Shown piece by piece: positions 37,483 through 46,083 of a DNA stretch of 64,000 nucleotides. Under the pieces are notes generated by a model that was given only the letters and a program-made list of their open reading frames with translations, searched no databases and was not told where the DNA came from. Origin of the DNA: Prosthecobacter algae (GTDB taxonomy: Bacteria; Verrucomicrobiota; Verrucomicrobiia; Verrucomicrobiales; Verrucomicrobiaceae); assembly GCF_039542385.1 (NCBI RefSeq), contig NZ_BAABIA010000003.1, forward strand, positions 496,001 to 560,000, written 5' to 3'. The translations under genes were made by a program, and so were the position numbers. How positions within the stretch are numbered: position 1 is the first letter of the stretch; every line of letters starts with the position of its first letter.

Positions 37483-40095
37483 ATGCCTACCCGCCGTTCC
37501 CGCTCCGCCCCAGTCCGCAAATCCCCTGCCCCGGCCGCCCGTGGAGGAGCCGCGCTGACCGTCCCTGCCCTGAATGCCGAAGTGCGGACGCTGGACAACG
37601 GGTTGGACGTGATCGTGCGGGAAGACCACGACCACCCGCTGGTCAGCGTGCAGATCTGGGTCAAGGCAGGCAGCCTGCATGAGGAAAAGTGGACGGGTGC
37701 CGGCCTGGCCCACTGTGTGGAGCACATGCTCTTTAAAGGCACCTGGAAAAGAAGCGCCTCCCAGATCTCTCAGGGCATCCAGGAACTGGGCGGCTATGTG
37801 AATGCCTACACCACCTTCAACCGCACGGTGTACTGGATCGATGGCCTGGCGGAGCACACGGAAGGTTACCTGGAAATCCTGGCGGACATGGTGCGCCATT
37901 CGAAGATCGATGCGGGCGAACTGGAAAAGGAGCAGGACGTGATCCGCCGCGAGATGGCCATGGACAATGACGATGCGGGCTCCGTGGTGCAGCACCTGGT
38001 GCAGAGCACGGCCTTCCGCCAGCATCCGCTGAAGCACCCCATCATCGGCCACCGCGCGGTGTTTGACCAAGTCAGCCGGGACGATGTGGCGGGCTTCGTC
38101 AGCCGTCATTACGTGCCTAACAATTGTTTCGTCGTCATCGCGGGCGCGGTGAATGCTGAGGAGACCTTTGCCGCTGTGCAACGTTTGTTAGGCGACTGGG
38201 CACGCCGCCCGTATGAGCCCGTACTGCTGCCGCAGGAGGCCCCGCAACGTGGCCGCCGCGAAGGGCGGAAGAACTTTGACACCGAGCTCACTCGCGTGGC
38301 CCTGGGCTGGCAGATCCCGGGCGAAAGCCACCCGGACAAGGCCGCGCTGGATGTGCTGGCTTTTCTGCTCGGCTCTGGCCGTAGCTCGCGCCTTTACCAG
38401 GAACTGCGTGAGAAACGCAGCGTGGCCCACTGGATCTGGGCCGGGGCCTGGGGTGCCCAAGAGTGCGGGCTGTTCAATGTCGAGGCTGAGTGCGATCCCA
38501 AGGATGCCGACGCCTGCCAGAAGGCCATGCTGGAAGTCATCGCCACCTTCCAAGCCAAGGGCCCTTCGGCAGCGGAACTGGCCAAGGCCGTCCGCGCGAC
38601 CATCGGCGGACAAGTGCGCACGTTGGCCAGCACCAAGGGGCAGGCGGCCTCGCTCGCCGGCAGTTGGCTGGCCACAGGCAGCCTGGACCAGGCGCAGCAT
38701 TACCTGGCCAGCATCCGTGCCCTCACCCCCGCTGCCGTGCGCGACATCGCCCGGCAATACCTGACGGCGGTTTCTTCCAGCGTGGCCATCGTGGGTCCGG
38801 ATGTGGAGGCTGTTTCCAGCAGCAGCAGCCAGGCTTCTGAAAAAGGCGGCCTGCAGCGCTTCGTGCTGCCCAATGGGCTGACGCTGCTGGTGGGGGAAAA
38901 TCCGCGCCTGCCGCTCGTCTCGATCCGCACCAGCTTCCTCGCAGGTGTACCAGCGGAGACTGCCGCCAATGGCGGGGCGACCCAAGTTTCCGCCGCCCTT
39001 TTGCTGAAGGGAACCAAGACCCGGAAAGTGGCTGAGATCGCCGCCGAACTGGAAAATCTGGGTGGCTCCCTGCAATGCACAGCGGATGCCCACCGCTACC
39101 TCATCGGCGCGGATGTCATGCGCGGGGATGAGGCCTGCGGCCTGAACCTGATCGCGGATCTCCTCCAAAACGCCACCCTGCCCGCCGCCCAGCTCAAGGA
39201 AGTGCAGAAGCGCCAGATCGCCTCCATCCAGGAAGAGAAGGAAGATCCGCTGACGGTGGCCATGCGCCATGCACGCAAAGAGATCTTTGCCGGCACCCCC
39301 TTTGCCCGCACAGCCTTGGGGACGGAAGAATCGGTGAAGGCGCTGACGGTGGAGACCTGCCGCGACATGCTTTCCCGCTCCCTCACCGGCGGCAATGGCG
39401 TCGTTTCCATCCAGGGCGATGTGAAGGCGGCAGACGTGCGCAAGCTGGTGGAGAAAACACTGGGCAAGCTGAAAAAAGGCAGTCGCCATTACGAGGCGCG
39501 AAGCGAGCACAGCACGGAGACCAAGGTCAAACCCGGCCAGCATGAACTGCGCATGGACAAGGAGCAGGCGATCATCGTCATCGGCTTCCGCACCGTGGGT
39601 CTGCACCATGCCGACAGCCTGGCGCTGTCACTCATTGACGAAGCCTGCAGCGATATGGGCAGCCGCCTTTTCAACCGCATCCGCGAAGAATTGGGCCTGG
39701 CCTACTACGTGGGTGCCCAGCACTTCTCCGCCCTAGGAGCAGGGGCCTTCTATTTCTATGTGGGCACCAGCCCGGAAAAAGCGGCGCTGGCCCAGCAGGA
39801 AATCCTGGTGCAGATCGCCGATCTGACCAAGAACGGACTGACCCAGGAAGAAATCCAGCGTTCCAAAACGACCTGGAGATCCGGCTGGCTGCGCGCCCAG
39901 CAAGGCAATGCCAGCCTGGCCGATGCCTATGGCTGGAGCGAGCTGAACGGCCTGGGCTACGAGCATTTCCGCCAGTTGCCGGACCGCGTGGCTGCCCTCA
40001 CGGACAAGGACATCCGCCGCGTGGCCAAGACCTACTTTGGCCGCACCCAGGCCCACATCGTCACCGTGATGCCGGAGGAAAAAGCGACCGCGTAG
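37483..40095 (+). CDS. Fused double-domain M16 zinc peptidase
   Basis: An 870-residue protein holding two M16 (pitrilysin/processing peptidase) units in one chain. The N-terminal half has the inverted zinc motif HCVEHMLFKGT (HXXEH, near residue 75) and the downstream acidic ELEKEQDVIRREM segment. The second unit starts near residue 455 (LQRFVLPNGLTLLVGENPRLP) but has TQVSAALLLKGT at the equivalent site, so it lacks the zinc motif and probably only shapes the chamber. Many bacteria encode these halves as two adjacent genes. No clear signal peptide: the N-terminus is Arg/Pro/Ala-rich (PTRRSRSAPVRKSPAPAARG). The stop TAG lies inside the first GTAG repeat unit downstream. Confidence 0.9.
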   Translation: MPTRRSRSAPVRKSPAPAARGGAALTVPALNAEVRTLDNGLDVIVREDHDHPLVSVQIWVKAGSLHEEKWTGAGLAHCVEHMLFKGTWKRSASQISQGIQELGGYVNAYTTFNRTVYWIDGLAEHTEGYLEILADMVRHSKIDAGELEKEQDVIRREMAMDNDDAGSVVQHLVQSTAFRQHPLKHPIIGHRAVFDQVSRDDVAGFVSRHYVPNNCFVVIAGAVNAEETFAAVQRLLGDWARRPYEPVLLPQEAPQRGRREGRKNFDTELTRVALGWQIPGESHPDKAALDVLAFLLGSGRSSRLYQELREKRSVAHWIWAGAWGAQECGLFNVEAECDPKDADACQKAMLEVIATFQAKGPSAAELAKAVRATIGGQVRTLASTKGQAASLAGSWLATGSLDQAQHYLASIRALTPAAVRDIARQYLTAVSSSVAIVGPDVEAVSSSSSQASEKGGLQRFVLPNGLTLLVGENPRLPLVSIRTSFLAGVPAETAANGGATQVSAALLLKGTKTRKVAEIAAELENLGGSLQCTADAHRYLIGADVMRGDEACGLNLIADLLQNATLPAAQLKEVQKRQIASIQEEKEDPLTVAMRHARKEIFAGTPFARTALGTEESVKALTVETCRDMLSRSLTGGNGVVSIQGDVKAADVRKLVEKTLGKLKKGSRHYEARSEHSTETKVKPGQHELRMDKEQAIIVIGFRTVGLHHADSLALSLIDEACSDMGSRLFNRIREELGLAYYVGAQHFSALGAGAFYFYVGTSPEKAALAQQEILVQIADLTKNGLTQEEIQRSKTTWRSGWLRAQQGNASLADAYGWSELNGLGYEHFRQLPDRVAALTDKDIRRVAKTYFGRTQAHIVTVMPEEKATA

Positions 40096-40448
40096 CTGCC
40101 CGCGCCAGCGGGTGGTTTGGGCGAGGGCTTTCACGCTTTCGACATTCCCAAACCCCCACGTCCTGGCGGACGCAGCTACTGTAGCTGCCCGCGCCAGCGG
40201 GTGGTCTGGGCGAGGATTCTCCCGCTATCGACACCCCCAAACCCCACGTCCTGGCGGACGCGGCTACATTGTAGCTGCCCGCGCCAGCGGGTGGTCTGGG
40301 CGAGGGTTCTCACGCTATCGACGCCCCCAAACCCCACGTCCTTGCGGACGCGGCTACATCGTAGCTGCCCGCGCCAGCGGGTGGTCTGGGGCGAGGATTC
40401 TCACGCTTTCGACACTCCAAAACCCCACGTCCTGGCGGACGCGGCTAC
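40092..40448. repeat. Tandem array of four BIME-like palindromic units (GTAGC...GCTAC)
   Basis: Four head-to-tail units of 87-88 bp at 40092-40179, 40181-40267, 40271-40357 and 40361-40448. Each starts GTAGCTG and ends GCTAC. The left half has a hairpin CCCGC-GCCA-GCGGG and the right half GTCC-TGGC-GGAC. Read from either end, each unit therefore looks like a REP: a GTAG foot followed by a hairpin. Unit 1 supplies the TAG stop (40093-40095) of the M16 gene. A second array in opposite orientation lies at 55170-55493. Confidence 0.9.
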
Positions 40449-40468
40449 GGGGGCTTTGGGCTGCCTTG

Positions 40469-40501
40469 TAGCTGCATTTGACTTCGGGTGGTTTGCCCGC
40501 A
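40469..40501. repeat. Degenerate fragment of the same repeat unit
   Basis: GTAGCTGC followed after about 10 nt by GGGTGGTTTG matches the left half of the units upstream, but the hairpin is destroyed. It lies about 30 nt before the DUF4407 start codon. Confidence 0.5.
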
Positions 40502-40532
40502 CTTTCTCGTCTGGGCAACCGCCCCTTTTCCC

Positions 40533-42248
40533 ATGTCTTTTCTTGACCGTCTGGAACGTGTCTTCTTCTGGCTCTCTGGAGCCTCCTCCGACCACCTCGA
40601 TACCTGCCCGGCCTGGGAGCGACGAAAGTATGTGGCATTTGGGGCCACGGTGCTGGTGCCATGCACCTTTGCCACCATCGCCTGCGCCTATGCGCTGTCC
40701 ACGTTGACAAACAATTGGTTCGTCATCGTGGCGGTGTCGCTGGTCTGGGCGTTCATCATCCTGACGGTTGACCGCGCCCTGCTGGCCACCTATCGCGCGT
40801 ATCAGAACATCTTCCGCAAGCTGGCTCAGTTCAGCCTGCGCATCGTGGTGGCGGCGCTCATGGGCATCACCATTTCGCATCCACTGACGCTTCTGCTCTT
40901 TCGGGACACCATTACCTCCGTGGTGGAAAAGGAACGGCAGCAGGAGATCGAGGCGGCACGCAAGCAGGCCGCCGATCAGAAGGCGCTCGTCGAGGCACGT
41001 GTGAAGCCGCTGGAAGAACAGATCGTCAAACAGCGCGAGGCCTGGAATGCGAGCTTCACGGCAGCCTTTCTCGATGAAAATGGCAAGCCAGTGGAGAAGC
41101 CGCTGACGGACGACGAGAAGAAGGCCAAGGCCGAACGTGATGCCAAAATCGCCGAGGCTGTGGCCCCCGGCAAACTGCGCCTGGAAGCTCTGGACACAGA
41201 GATGGCCAAGCTGAGCACGGACTACCAAAAGATCGCCGCCGAGCTGAACCAGTGGCAGACGGATTTCGAGCGTGAGGTCAATGGCCAGCGCAGCGGCATC
41301 GTGGGCCTGGGACCGCGCGCCAAGAGCATCCAGGAAGACCAGCTCACCTGGCGGCGGGCGGAGTCCGCGCGACTGAGCGGCCTGCTGGACACGCTGACGA
41401 AAAACCGCGTGGCCCTGGTGGCGGAGATCAAGGCGGCGGAAGACGGCGTGAATGCGGCGCTGGATGCCAAGGCGACTGAAGAGGCCGCGAAGCTGAAGGC
41501 CGAGGAGAACCGCATTGCCGGCCTGCGCCAGCAGGTGCAGCAGCAGCAGGCGGATGCCTTTGTGGGCCAGCAGAACTCCATACGCGAGACGCTGAAGGCG
41601 CAGATTGATACTTTGTTAGGCCAGCTCAATGCCCTGCATCTGGAGATCGCCCAATTGGCCAAGGATGAGGAGGCCCGCATTGCCGGCATTCGTGCCGAGC
41701 CGCGTCGCGACATCCTGACGCAGACGCTGGCGCTGCATAACCTGTTTGAAAACGGGGCCGAAGGCGGGCGCTTTGCCTTCATCGCTTACATGGTCCTTTC
41801 CGCGCTGTTCATGCTGGTGGACACGATTCCCCTGGTGGTGAAGTTTTTCTCCAAGGCAGGGCCTTATGACTCTCTGGTGGACTGCGACGAGGTGAAGTAT
41901 GACCGCGAGCGCATGGCCTTCCTGAAGAGCTTTGACCGCTACATGAAACAACTGGTGGAGAGCCCGTTTTTGCACATCACCCAAAACCGCCCGCTGGAAC
42001 GTGCTCTTATTGAAGGGGTGGACCGTAGCCGGGCCGCGAAGGCTTTCCTGGAGCACCTCATGGACCTGGAGCAGGCGTTTCAGGAAAAGGTGCGCCTGGA
42101 GCGCGAACGCATGGCCACCGGTGGTGTGGCAGGCAAGGCCGAGATGCTGGAAGAGATGGCCGCGACCTTCTATGCCGACTTGCGCCAACGCATGGAATCC
42201 TTCTTCCGTGATGATGGCCGCCGCACGCCGGTAACAGGACGCGCCTGA
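40533..42248 (+). CDS. DUF4407 membrane protein with long coiled coil
   Basis: A 571-residue inner-membrane protein of the DUF4407 family, function unknown. The start at 40533 (MSFLDRLERVFFWLSGAS) matches the family N-terminus; the frame opens 15 codons earlier. Hydrophobic segments lie at about residues 33-57, 60-82 and 100-125, with a fourth near 415-440 (FAFIAYMVLSALFMLVDTIPLVV). Between them about 280 residues are highly charged, Ala/Glu/Lys/Gln-rich and predicted coiled coil (RQQEIEAARKQAADQKALVE). The C-terminus is charged and helical. A CCCCTTTTCCC tract precedes the ATG. Confidence 0.85.
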   Translation: MSFLDRLERVFFWLSGASSDHLDTCPAWERRKYVAFGATVLVPCTFATIACAYALSTLTNNWFVIVAVSLVWAFIILTVDRALLATYRAYQNIFRKLAQFSLRIVVAALMGITISHPLTLLLFRDTITSVVEKERQQEIEAARKQAADQKALVEARVKPLEEQIVKQREAWNASFTAAFLDENGKPVEKPLTDDEKKAKAERDAKIAEAVAPGKLRLEALDTEMAKLSTDYQKIAAELNQWQTDFEREVNGQRSGIVGLGPRAKSIQEDQLTWRRAESARLSGLLDTLTKNRVALVAEIKAAEDGVNAALDAKATEEAAKLKAEENRIAGLRQQVQQQQADAFVGQQNSIRETLKAQIDTLLGQLNALHLEIAQLAKDEEARIAGIRAEPRRDILTQTLALHNLFENGAEGGRFAFIAYMVLSALFMLVDTIPLVVKFFSKAGPYDSLVDCDEVKYDRERMAFLKSFDRYMKQLVESPFLHITQNRPLERALIEGVDRSRAAKAFLEHLMDLEQAFQEKVRLERERMATGGVAGKAEMLEEMAATFYADLRQRMESFFRDDGRRTPVTGRA

Positions 42249-42365
42249 GCCCGAACGAGCGAGCGATGGCTACTGAAACGCGGGCCGGATGGACTTGGAG
42301 GGCAAGTGTCATTCCAACCTGAAGTTTAATTTGGTGGAATCGCTACCACCCGCCCCTCACCTAGC

Positions 42366-42382
42366 CTCTCCCTGAGGGAGAG
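42366..42382. repeat. Short CTCTCCC palindrome
   Basis: CTCTCCC (42366-42372), loop TGA, GGGAGAG (42376-42382), in the context CCTCACCTAGCCTCTCCC. Similar sequences are widely scattered in bacterial intergenic DNA; only this one copy was noticed here. Confidence 0.45.
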
Positions 42383-42608
42383 GGACCGTCGGTTGGTCTG
42401 CTGTATTGAAAACCAAAAGACGTCTCCCCTTTTCTCTCTGAGATGCGAAGCGAAAGGGCTGGAGTGAAGAATCGAGGTGATTTTTGCCTGTCGAACTCGA
42501 CCTCTTACCTCGTCAGGTCGGTATCATTTGTCAGCTCGCGAGCTTGGCCAAACTATCTGGCTCAGGCATGATATGGCCCCAAAGCCCTTCAGTGTCTTCC
42601 CTCTCAAA

Positions 42609-42633
42609 GTAGCCCGCACAGTCCCCTGTGCGG
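42609..42633. repeat. Single REP-like element with GTAG foot
   Basis: GTAG at 42609-42612, then CCGCACAG (42614-42621) / TCCC loop / CTGTGCGG (42626-42633). This is the inverse orientation of the hairpins at 1167, 42746 and 42902, with one extra loop base. Confidence 0.75.
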
Positions 42634-42637
42634 AAAG

Positions 42638-42925
42638 CAATGCCGATAGCGGGAAGATGATCGAACCCGTGAAGGCGATGATGCAGCCTTGCCCGATCTT
42701 GGGTGCTTGGAAAAGGGAATCTTGGCTGGGCTTCGAGGTTGCTCTCCGCACAGGGACTGTGCGGGCTACCAGGGTCATCCATCTCAGCGGTATCAATGCC
42801 GATAGCGGGAAGATGATCGAACCCGTGAAGTCGAGGATGCCGCCTTGCCCGATCTTGGGTGCTTGAAAAAGGGAATCTTGGCTGGGCTTCGAGGCTGCTC
42901 TCCGCACAGGGACTGTGCGGGCTAC
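42638..42925. repeat. Direct duplication of a 132-bp block ending in a REP hairpin
   Basis: Copy 1 is 42638-42769 and copy 2 is 42794-42925, offset by 156 bp, with a 24-bp unique spacer. They differ at about five positions. Each copy ends with CCGCACAG-GGA-CTGTGCGG plus GGGCTAC, the same tail as the element after the first gene of the window. Confidence 0.85.
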
Positions 42926-42956
42926 TTCTTGGCCGCCATGTCAGCATACTTTCCGC

Positions 42957-43592
42957 TCAGGCATCTTCCTGCACACGCTCCAGCTCGGAGAGCAGGATGT
43001 CGTAGCGTTTTTCCAGGCAGGGCTCCATCAGCAGGCTGCGCTGGGTGGTGCTGCGGCGGACGAAGTGGTAGGAGAGGATGTCGCAGACGAGTTCCGGGCA
43101 CTCGATTTTATGCAAGGCGGCGCGCAGGTTGCGCATGGAGTCGCCAGCGCAGGAGGCAGCATCGGGGAGGAGATCCAGGGAGCGATCCTTTAGCTCGTTG
43201 ATATAAGCGGATTCTGTCTCGATGATGGTTTCCAGAGGCTGGACATTGGCAATGACAAAGGGCTTTTCCTGCTGCCAACTATTGAGCTGGATGCGGCGCA
43301 CCCCCTGGAGCATGACATGGGAAGTGCCGTCCTCCTGCTTCTTGCAGGCACGGATGAGTCCGGCGGTGCTGACGGGCAGGAGATCGTAACCACCGCTGTC
43401 ATTTTTCACCCGGGTGCCGATGCAAAACATGCGATCTGTCTTCAGCGCGTGGGCCAACATGAGGCGGTATCTCTCCTCAAAAATAAAGAGCGGCAGGAGG
43501 CAGCCAGGGAAGAGGTAACAGTCCCCCAGCACCATGACCGGCATGGTGTCCGGCAGGGGAAAGGAGCAATGTGACTGGCTTGAGGAATCCAT
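42957..43592 (-). CDS. Lon N-terminal (substrate-binding) domain protein
   Basis: A 211-residue stand-alone protein of the Lon substrate-binding (LON/PUA-like) family, without the ATPase or protease parts of Lon. Diagnostic segments are LFPGCLLPLFIFEERYRLML and FCIGTR in the first third, then VMLQGVRRIQL. The C-terminal half is helical (ELKDRSLDLLPDAAS...). Stand-alone members are common and of uncertain role, presumably protein binding. It lies downstream of the sigma operon on the same strand with a 136-bp gap, so it may be separately transcribed. Confidence 0.85.
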   Translation of the reverse strand: MDSSSQSHCSFPLPDTMPVMVLGDCYLFPGCLLPLFIFEERYRLMLAHALKTDRMFCIGTRVKNDSGGYDLLPVSTAGLIRACKKQEDGTSHVMLQGVRRIQLNSWQQEKPFVIANVQPLETIIETESAYINELKDRSLDLLPDAASCAGDSMRNLRAALHKIECPELVCDILSYHFVRRSTTQRSLLMEPCLEKRYDILLSELERVQEDA

Positions 43593-43728
43593 AGGGCAGC
43601 TTGAGATGCGTGAGAGTTACGCATCAAAGGGCTGATTGGAGCAAACAGTCTTGCACAGAAATTCACATGGAGCCGGGACCGTGGTCTAGGCTCCATGCAA
43701 AAGTAGTGACCTTGCTTATTTGAAGGGC

Positions 43729-44862
43729 TCAGATATCTCCGTCGGGGCGAGGTCCATCGCCTCCGGGGCGCGGTGTGCTGCTGCGGGAATCGGGGCCGCG
43801 TGGGCCGTCCGGACCTTTATCGTTGCCCTGGATTTCTTCCAGAAGACGCAGTTTTTCCTGGAGGGGTTCCGGGATGCTGCGGCGCTCTTCCGCATTGCTG
43901 ATGGTCCAGCTCTGCTCCTGCCCGTCCTTCGGCTTGGCGGTGAAGACGGTGCGGTCTCGGTCGCGGCGCAGGCTGTAGATGCCGCTGTCATCGCTGCGGG
44001 TCACATTGGCGGTTTCGCGGCGTTCATGCACCTCCGTGTGGCGGTCGCCATCGCTGCGGCCACGGGTCCCGCGTTCGCCATCCCGTGAGGAGTTGCCGCC
44101 ATCGCGGCGATCCGAATCCCGGCGGCCGGGGCCGTTCCAGGCCGGTGGCTGAGGGCGATTTCCCTGGCCGCCTTCATGGCTCCATTCCCGCATGCGCTCC
44201 TGGTATTCGCGCATCTGGTTCTGGTAACGCTCCATGGACTCGCGCATTTCGCTCATCATTTCCGGGCTGCCACGTTCGCCGCCAAAGAAGCTGCCGCCGA
44301 AGGAGGGGAAGAATCCGTCTCCACGCCGGGGTTCATCGCGGCGGGTGGGCATCAGGCGCTCGTCCACAGTGACGGTGACCTGTTTTTCCACACCGCCGGA
44401 GATGACAGTGAGGGGCACGGCATCGCCCTTCTTTTTGCTGCGCACGAGGGTCTGTAATTGCTCCATGTTGACGAGCTTTTGATCCTCAAAGCGGATGAGG
44501 ATGTCATCCACCTTCAGGCCTGCAGTTTTGGCCGGGGTTTCAGGCATCACTTCTTCGACGAGTAGGCCGAAGCCCTCCGCCAGGCCGAAGTGGGAGCGCA
44601 GCTCGCGCGGCACATTGCCGGTCAGAACGCCGATGAAGGGGGTGGGCTTCTCCTCCGCCATGGGGGCACCCCGCCCGCGTCCTGGCTCAGGCGGGGAGGG
44701 GCGGCGGGAGGGCGGAGCCTCCTCGGGTGCTTTCGGGGCTGGAGGGGCGGATTCCGGCGCAGGTGGCGGTGCTGGGGAGGACGGGGCCTGGGCATGCAGC
44801 GGCGCATTCAGCAGGGCCAGCAGTCCGGCCATGGCGGTGAGGGCGGCGTAGGTAGGTTTCAT
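43729..44862 (-). CDS. Exported PDZ-domain protein with low-complexity tail
   Basis: A 377-residue protein with a Sec signal (MKPTYAALTAMAGLLALLNAPLHAQA), then a Pro/Ala/Glu-rich linker (residues about 27-70) and one PDZ domain (about 75-170: PFIGVLTGNVPRELRSHFGL, GLLVEEVMPETPAKTAGLKV, DDILIRFEDQKLVNMEQLQ). The rest is rich in Arg, Asp, Gly, Glu and Met and looks disordered. No protease domain is present, so it is not a DegP-type protease. It is the third gene of the sigma/anti-sigma operon, 29 nt after the anti-sigma-like stop, and may sense or scaffold in the periplasm. The sequence before its ATG is CCCACCCCCACC. Confidence 0.82.
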   Translation of the reverse strand: MKPTYAALTAMAGLLALLNAPLHAQAPSSPAPPPAPESAPPAPKAPEEAPPSRRPSPPEPGRGRGAPMAEEKPTPFIGVLTGNVPRELRSHFGLAEGFGLLVEEVMPETPAKTAGLKVDDILIRFEDQKLVNMEQLQTLVRSKKKGDAVPLTVISGGVEKQVTVTVDERLMPTRRDEPRRGDGFFPSFGGSFFGGERGSPEMMSEMRESMERYQNQMREYQERMREWSHEGGQGNRPQPPAWNGPGRRDSDRRDGGNSSRDGERGTRGRSDGDRHTEVHERRETANVTRSDDSGIYSLRRDRDRTVFTAKPKDGQEQSWTISNAEERRSIPEPLQEKLRLLEEIQGNDKGPDGPRGPDSRSSTPRPGGDGPRPDGDI

Positions 44863-44891
44863 GGTGGGGGTGGGTTTTGAGTTTTTGGGAA

Positions 44892-45359
44892 TTATTGAAA
44901 GGAGACGGGCAGCACCACGCTGTCTTCGCGCGGCCTTTCCACGGTGATGTGGGCGCCGTCGCGGGGGTCAATCCAGGCATGGCGCTCTAGGGAGACGAGC
45001 TTCACGTGCTGCTCCGGCAGGAGGGAATCGGCGTTGTATTGGATGCCCTCATTTTCAGCGCCCACGACTTCGCGGATGGTGCTCACGGGCATCACCGTGG
45101 GGGATGAAACGACGGCGTAAGAAGGCTGGGCGGGCGAGGCCCCGGTACCGGGCAGGCTGCTCATCACCAGCACGGCGGCGGCCGCGCCGAGCGAGGACCA
45201 CAGGACGGGGGTAAACCACGTCTGCCGCCGGGTTTTCGGGGGCGTGTGCATCCATTGGTGGTCGAGTTCCAGTTCATGCTCCACCTGGCGGGTGAGTGCG
45301 GCGGAGGGGCCGCGCGGCTGCAGGCCGGAGAGCAGGGATTCTAGGTCATGTTCGTTCAT
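44892..45359 (-). CDS. Putative anti-sigma factor, single-pass membrane protein
   Basis: A 155-residue protein with a short cytoplasmic N-terminus (MNEHDLESLLSGLQPRGPS), one membrane segment (about residues 50-70, VLWSSLGAAAAVLVMSSLPG) and a periplasmic tail. Its start overlaps the sigma factor stop by 4 nt (ATGA at 45356-45359), the classic layout of an ECF sigma and its anti-sigma. The zinc-binding HXXXCXXC motif of ZAS anti-sigmas is absent, so the assignment rests on topology and position. The tail ends with strands containing HAWIDPRDGAHITVERPRED. Confidence 0.7.
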   Translation of the reverse strand: MNEHDLESLLSGLQPRGPSAALTRQVEHELELDHQWMHTPPKTRRQTWFTPVLWSSLGAAAAVLVMSSLPGTGASPAQPSYAVVSSPTVMPVSTIREVVGAENEGIQYNADSLLPEQHVKLVSLERHAWIDPRDGAHITVERPREDSVVLPVSFQ

Positions 45360-45976
45360 GTCAGGGCCTCCTGGGTGGGGTTAAAGGGGAAGACATTGGA
45401 GATTTGAGGAGCGGCGGGCTGGATCACCAGCTCTTCTCGCCGGGGGGCCAGGCGTTTTTGCAGGGCCTGGAGGGCATAGCGGTAGCGGCCGGAGACGGTG
45501 TTGATGGATTCCCCTGTGGTCTGGGCGATCTCGGCAAAGGTGAGGCCGCCCCAGAGCTTCAGGGAGACGACTTCGCGCTGGTCTTCAGGCAGGGTTTGCA
45601 GGGCCTCCTGGACGATGGCGGCGGTCTCGCGCTGTTCCGGGCTGGTGTCAAAGACGGGCGCATCGCCCATGGGCAGGGCCACCTCGGAGGCGGACTCGCG
45701 CTTCGCCCGGCGGGTGTCGCTGCGGCGCTGATCCAGGGCGATGGTGCGCACGGCGGCATACAGCAGGGGGATGTGCTCGGCATCACCCTCCGGAAACCGG
45801 CGCCACCAGCGCACAAAGGCCATCTGCACCACGTCCTCCGCATCGGCCCGGGAAGGGCAGAGCTGGACAGCGTAGAGCAGCAGCTTCGGCGCGACTTGGT
45901 CGAAGCAGTGTTTCCAGGCGGTGGTGGCGGCTTCCATGAGAGGGCAGGTTTCCAGGGGCTTAACGTCACCCCTCAT
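45356..45976 (-). CDS. ECF-type RNA polymerase sigma factor
   Basis: A 206-residue sigma-70 family protein of the extracytoplasmic-function group. Region 2 is seen as PSRADAEDVVQMAFVRWWRR with the following helix, and region 4 as LPEDQREVVSLKLWGGLTFA and IAQTTGESINTVSGRYRYAL, a helix-turn-helix for the -35 element. The linker is Asp/Glu/Pro-rich. It heads the operon sigma - anti-sigma-like - PDZ. AAAAAGG lies directly before ATG 45976, one of few purine-rich start contexts in the window. A second in-frame ATG 13 codons in is also possible. Confidence 0.93.
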   Translation of the reverse strand: MRGDVKPLETCPLMEAATTAWKHCFDQVAPKLLLYAVQLCPSRADAEDVVQMAFVRWWRRFPEGDAEHIPLLYAAVRTIALDQRRSDTRRAKRESASEVALPMGDAPVFDTSPEQRETAAIVQEALQTLPEDQREVVSLKLWGGLTFAEIAQTTGESINTVSGRYRYALQALQKRLAPRREELVIQPAAPQISNVFPFNPTQEALT

Positions 45977-46083
45977 CCTTTTTGTGTGCTGAAGGGGTCT
46001 TTTTGCTGAATGACGCCGCCGACTGGCCGCCGGGCCTGCTTTTCCCCTTCCCCCTTGGGCCGGAATCCGCTACCCAGGTGGGT

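Larger units (their letters stand above)
42249..42956. other. Repeat-filled intergenic region
   Basis: This 708-bp spacer between the DUF4407 gene and the Lon-N-domain gene holds no credible gene. Contents: a CTCTCCC-TGA-GGGAGAG hairpin at 42366-42382, a REP-like hairpin at 42609-42633, and a duplicated 132-bp block, each copy ending in a further REP-like hairpin. Open frames on both strands across the duplication exist only because the 156-bp period is a multiple of three. Confidence 0.6.

Noticed and set aside
38188..39609. Reverse open frame of 473 codons
   Set aside because: Shadow of the M16 peptidase gene, which carries real motifs on the other strand.
40112..40707. Small open frames with repeated RASGWSG-type peptides across the palindromic arrays (also 55053-55292)
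   Set aside because: They translate the 88-bp repeat units themselves and run through hairpins; no independent coding evidence.
42477..42907. Overlapping open frames of 129 and 127 codons on both strands with a 52-residue repeat
   Set aside because: The 156-bp spacing of the duplicated DNA block is a multiple of three, so any frame repeats; both include the REP hairpins.
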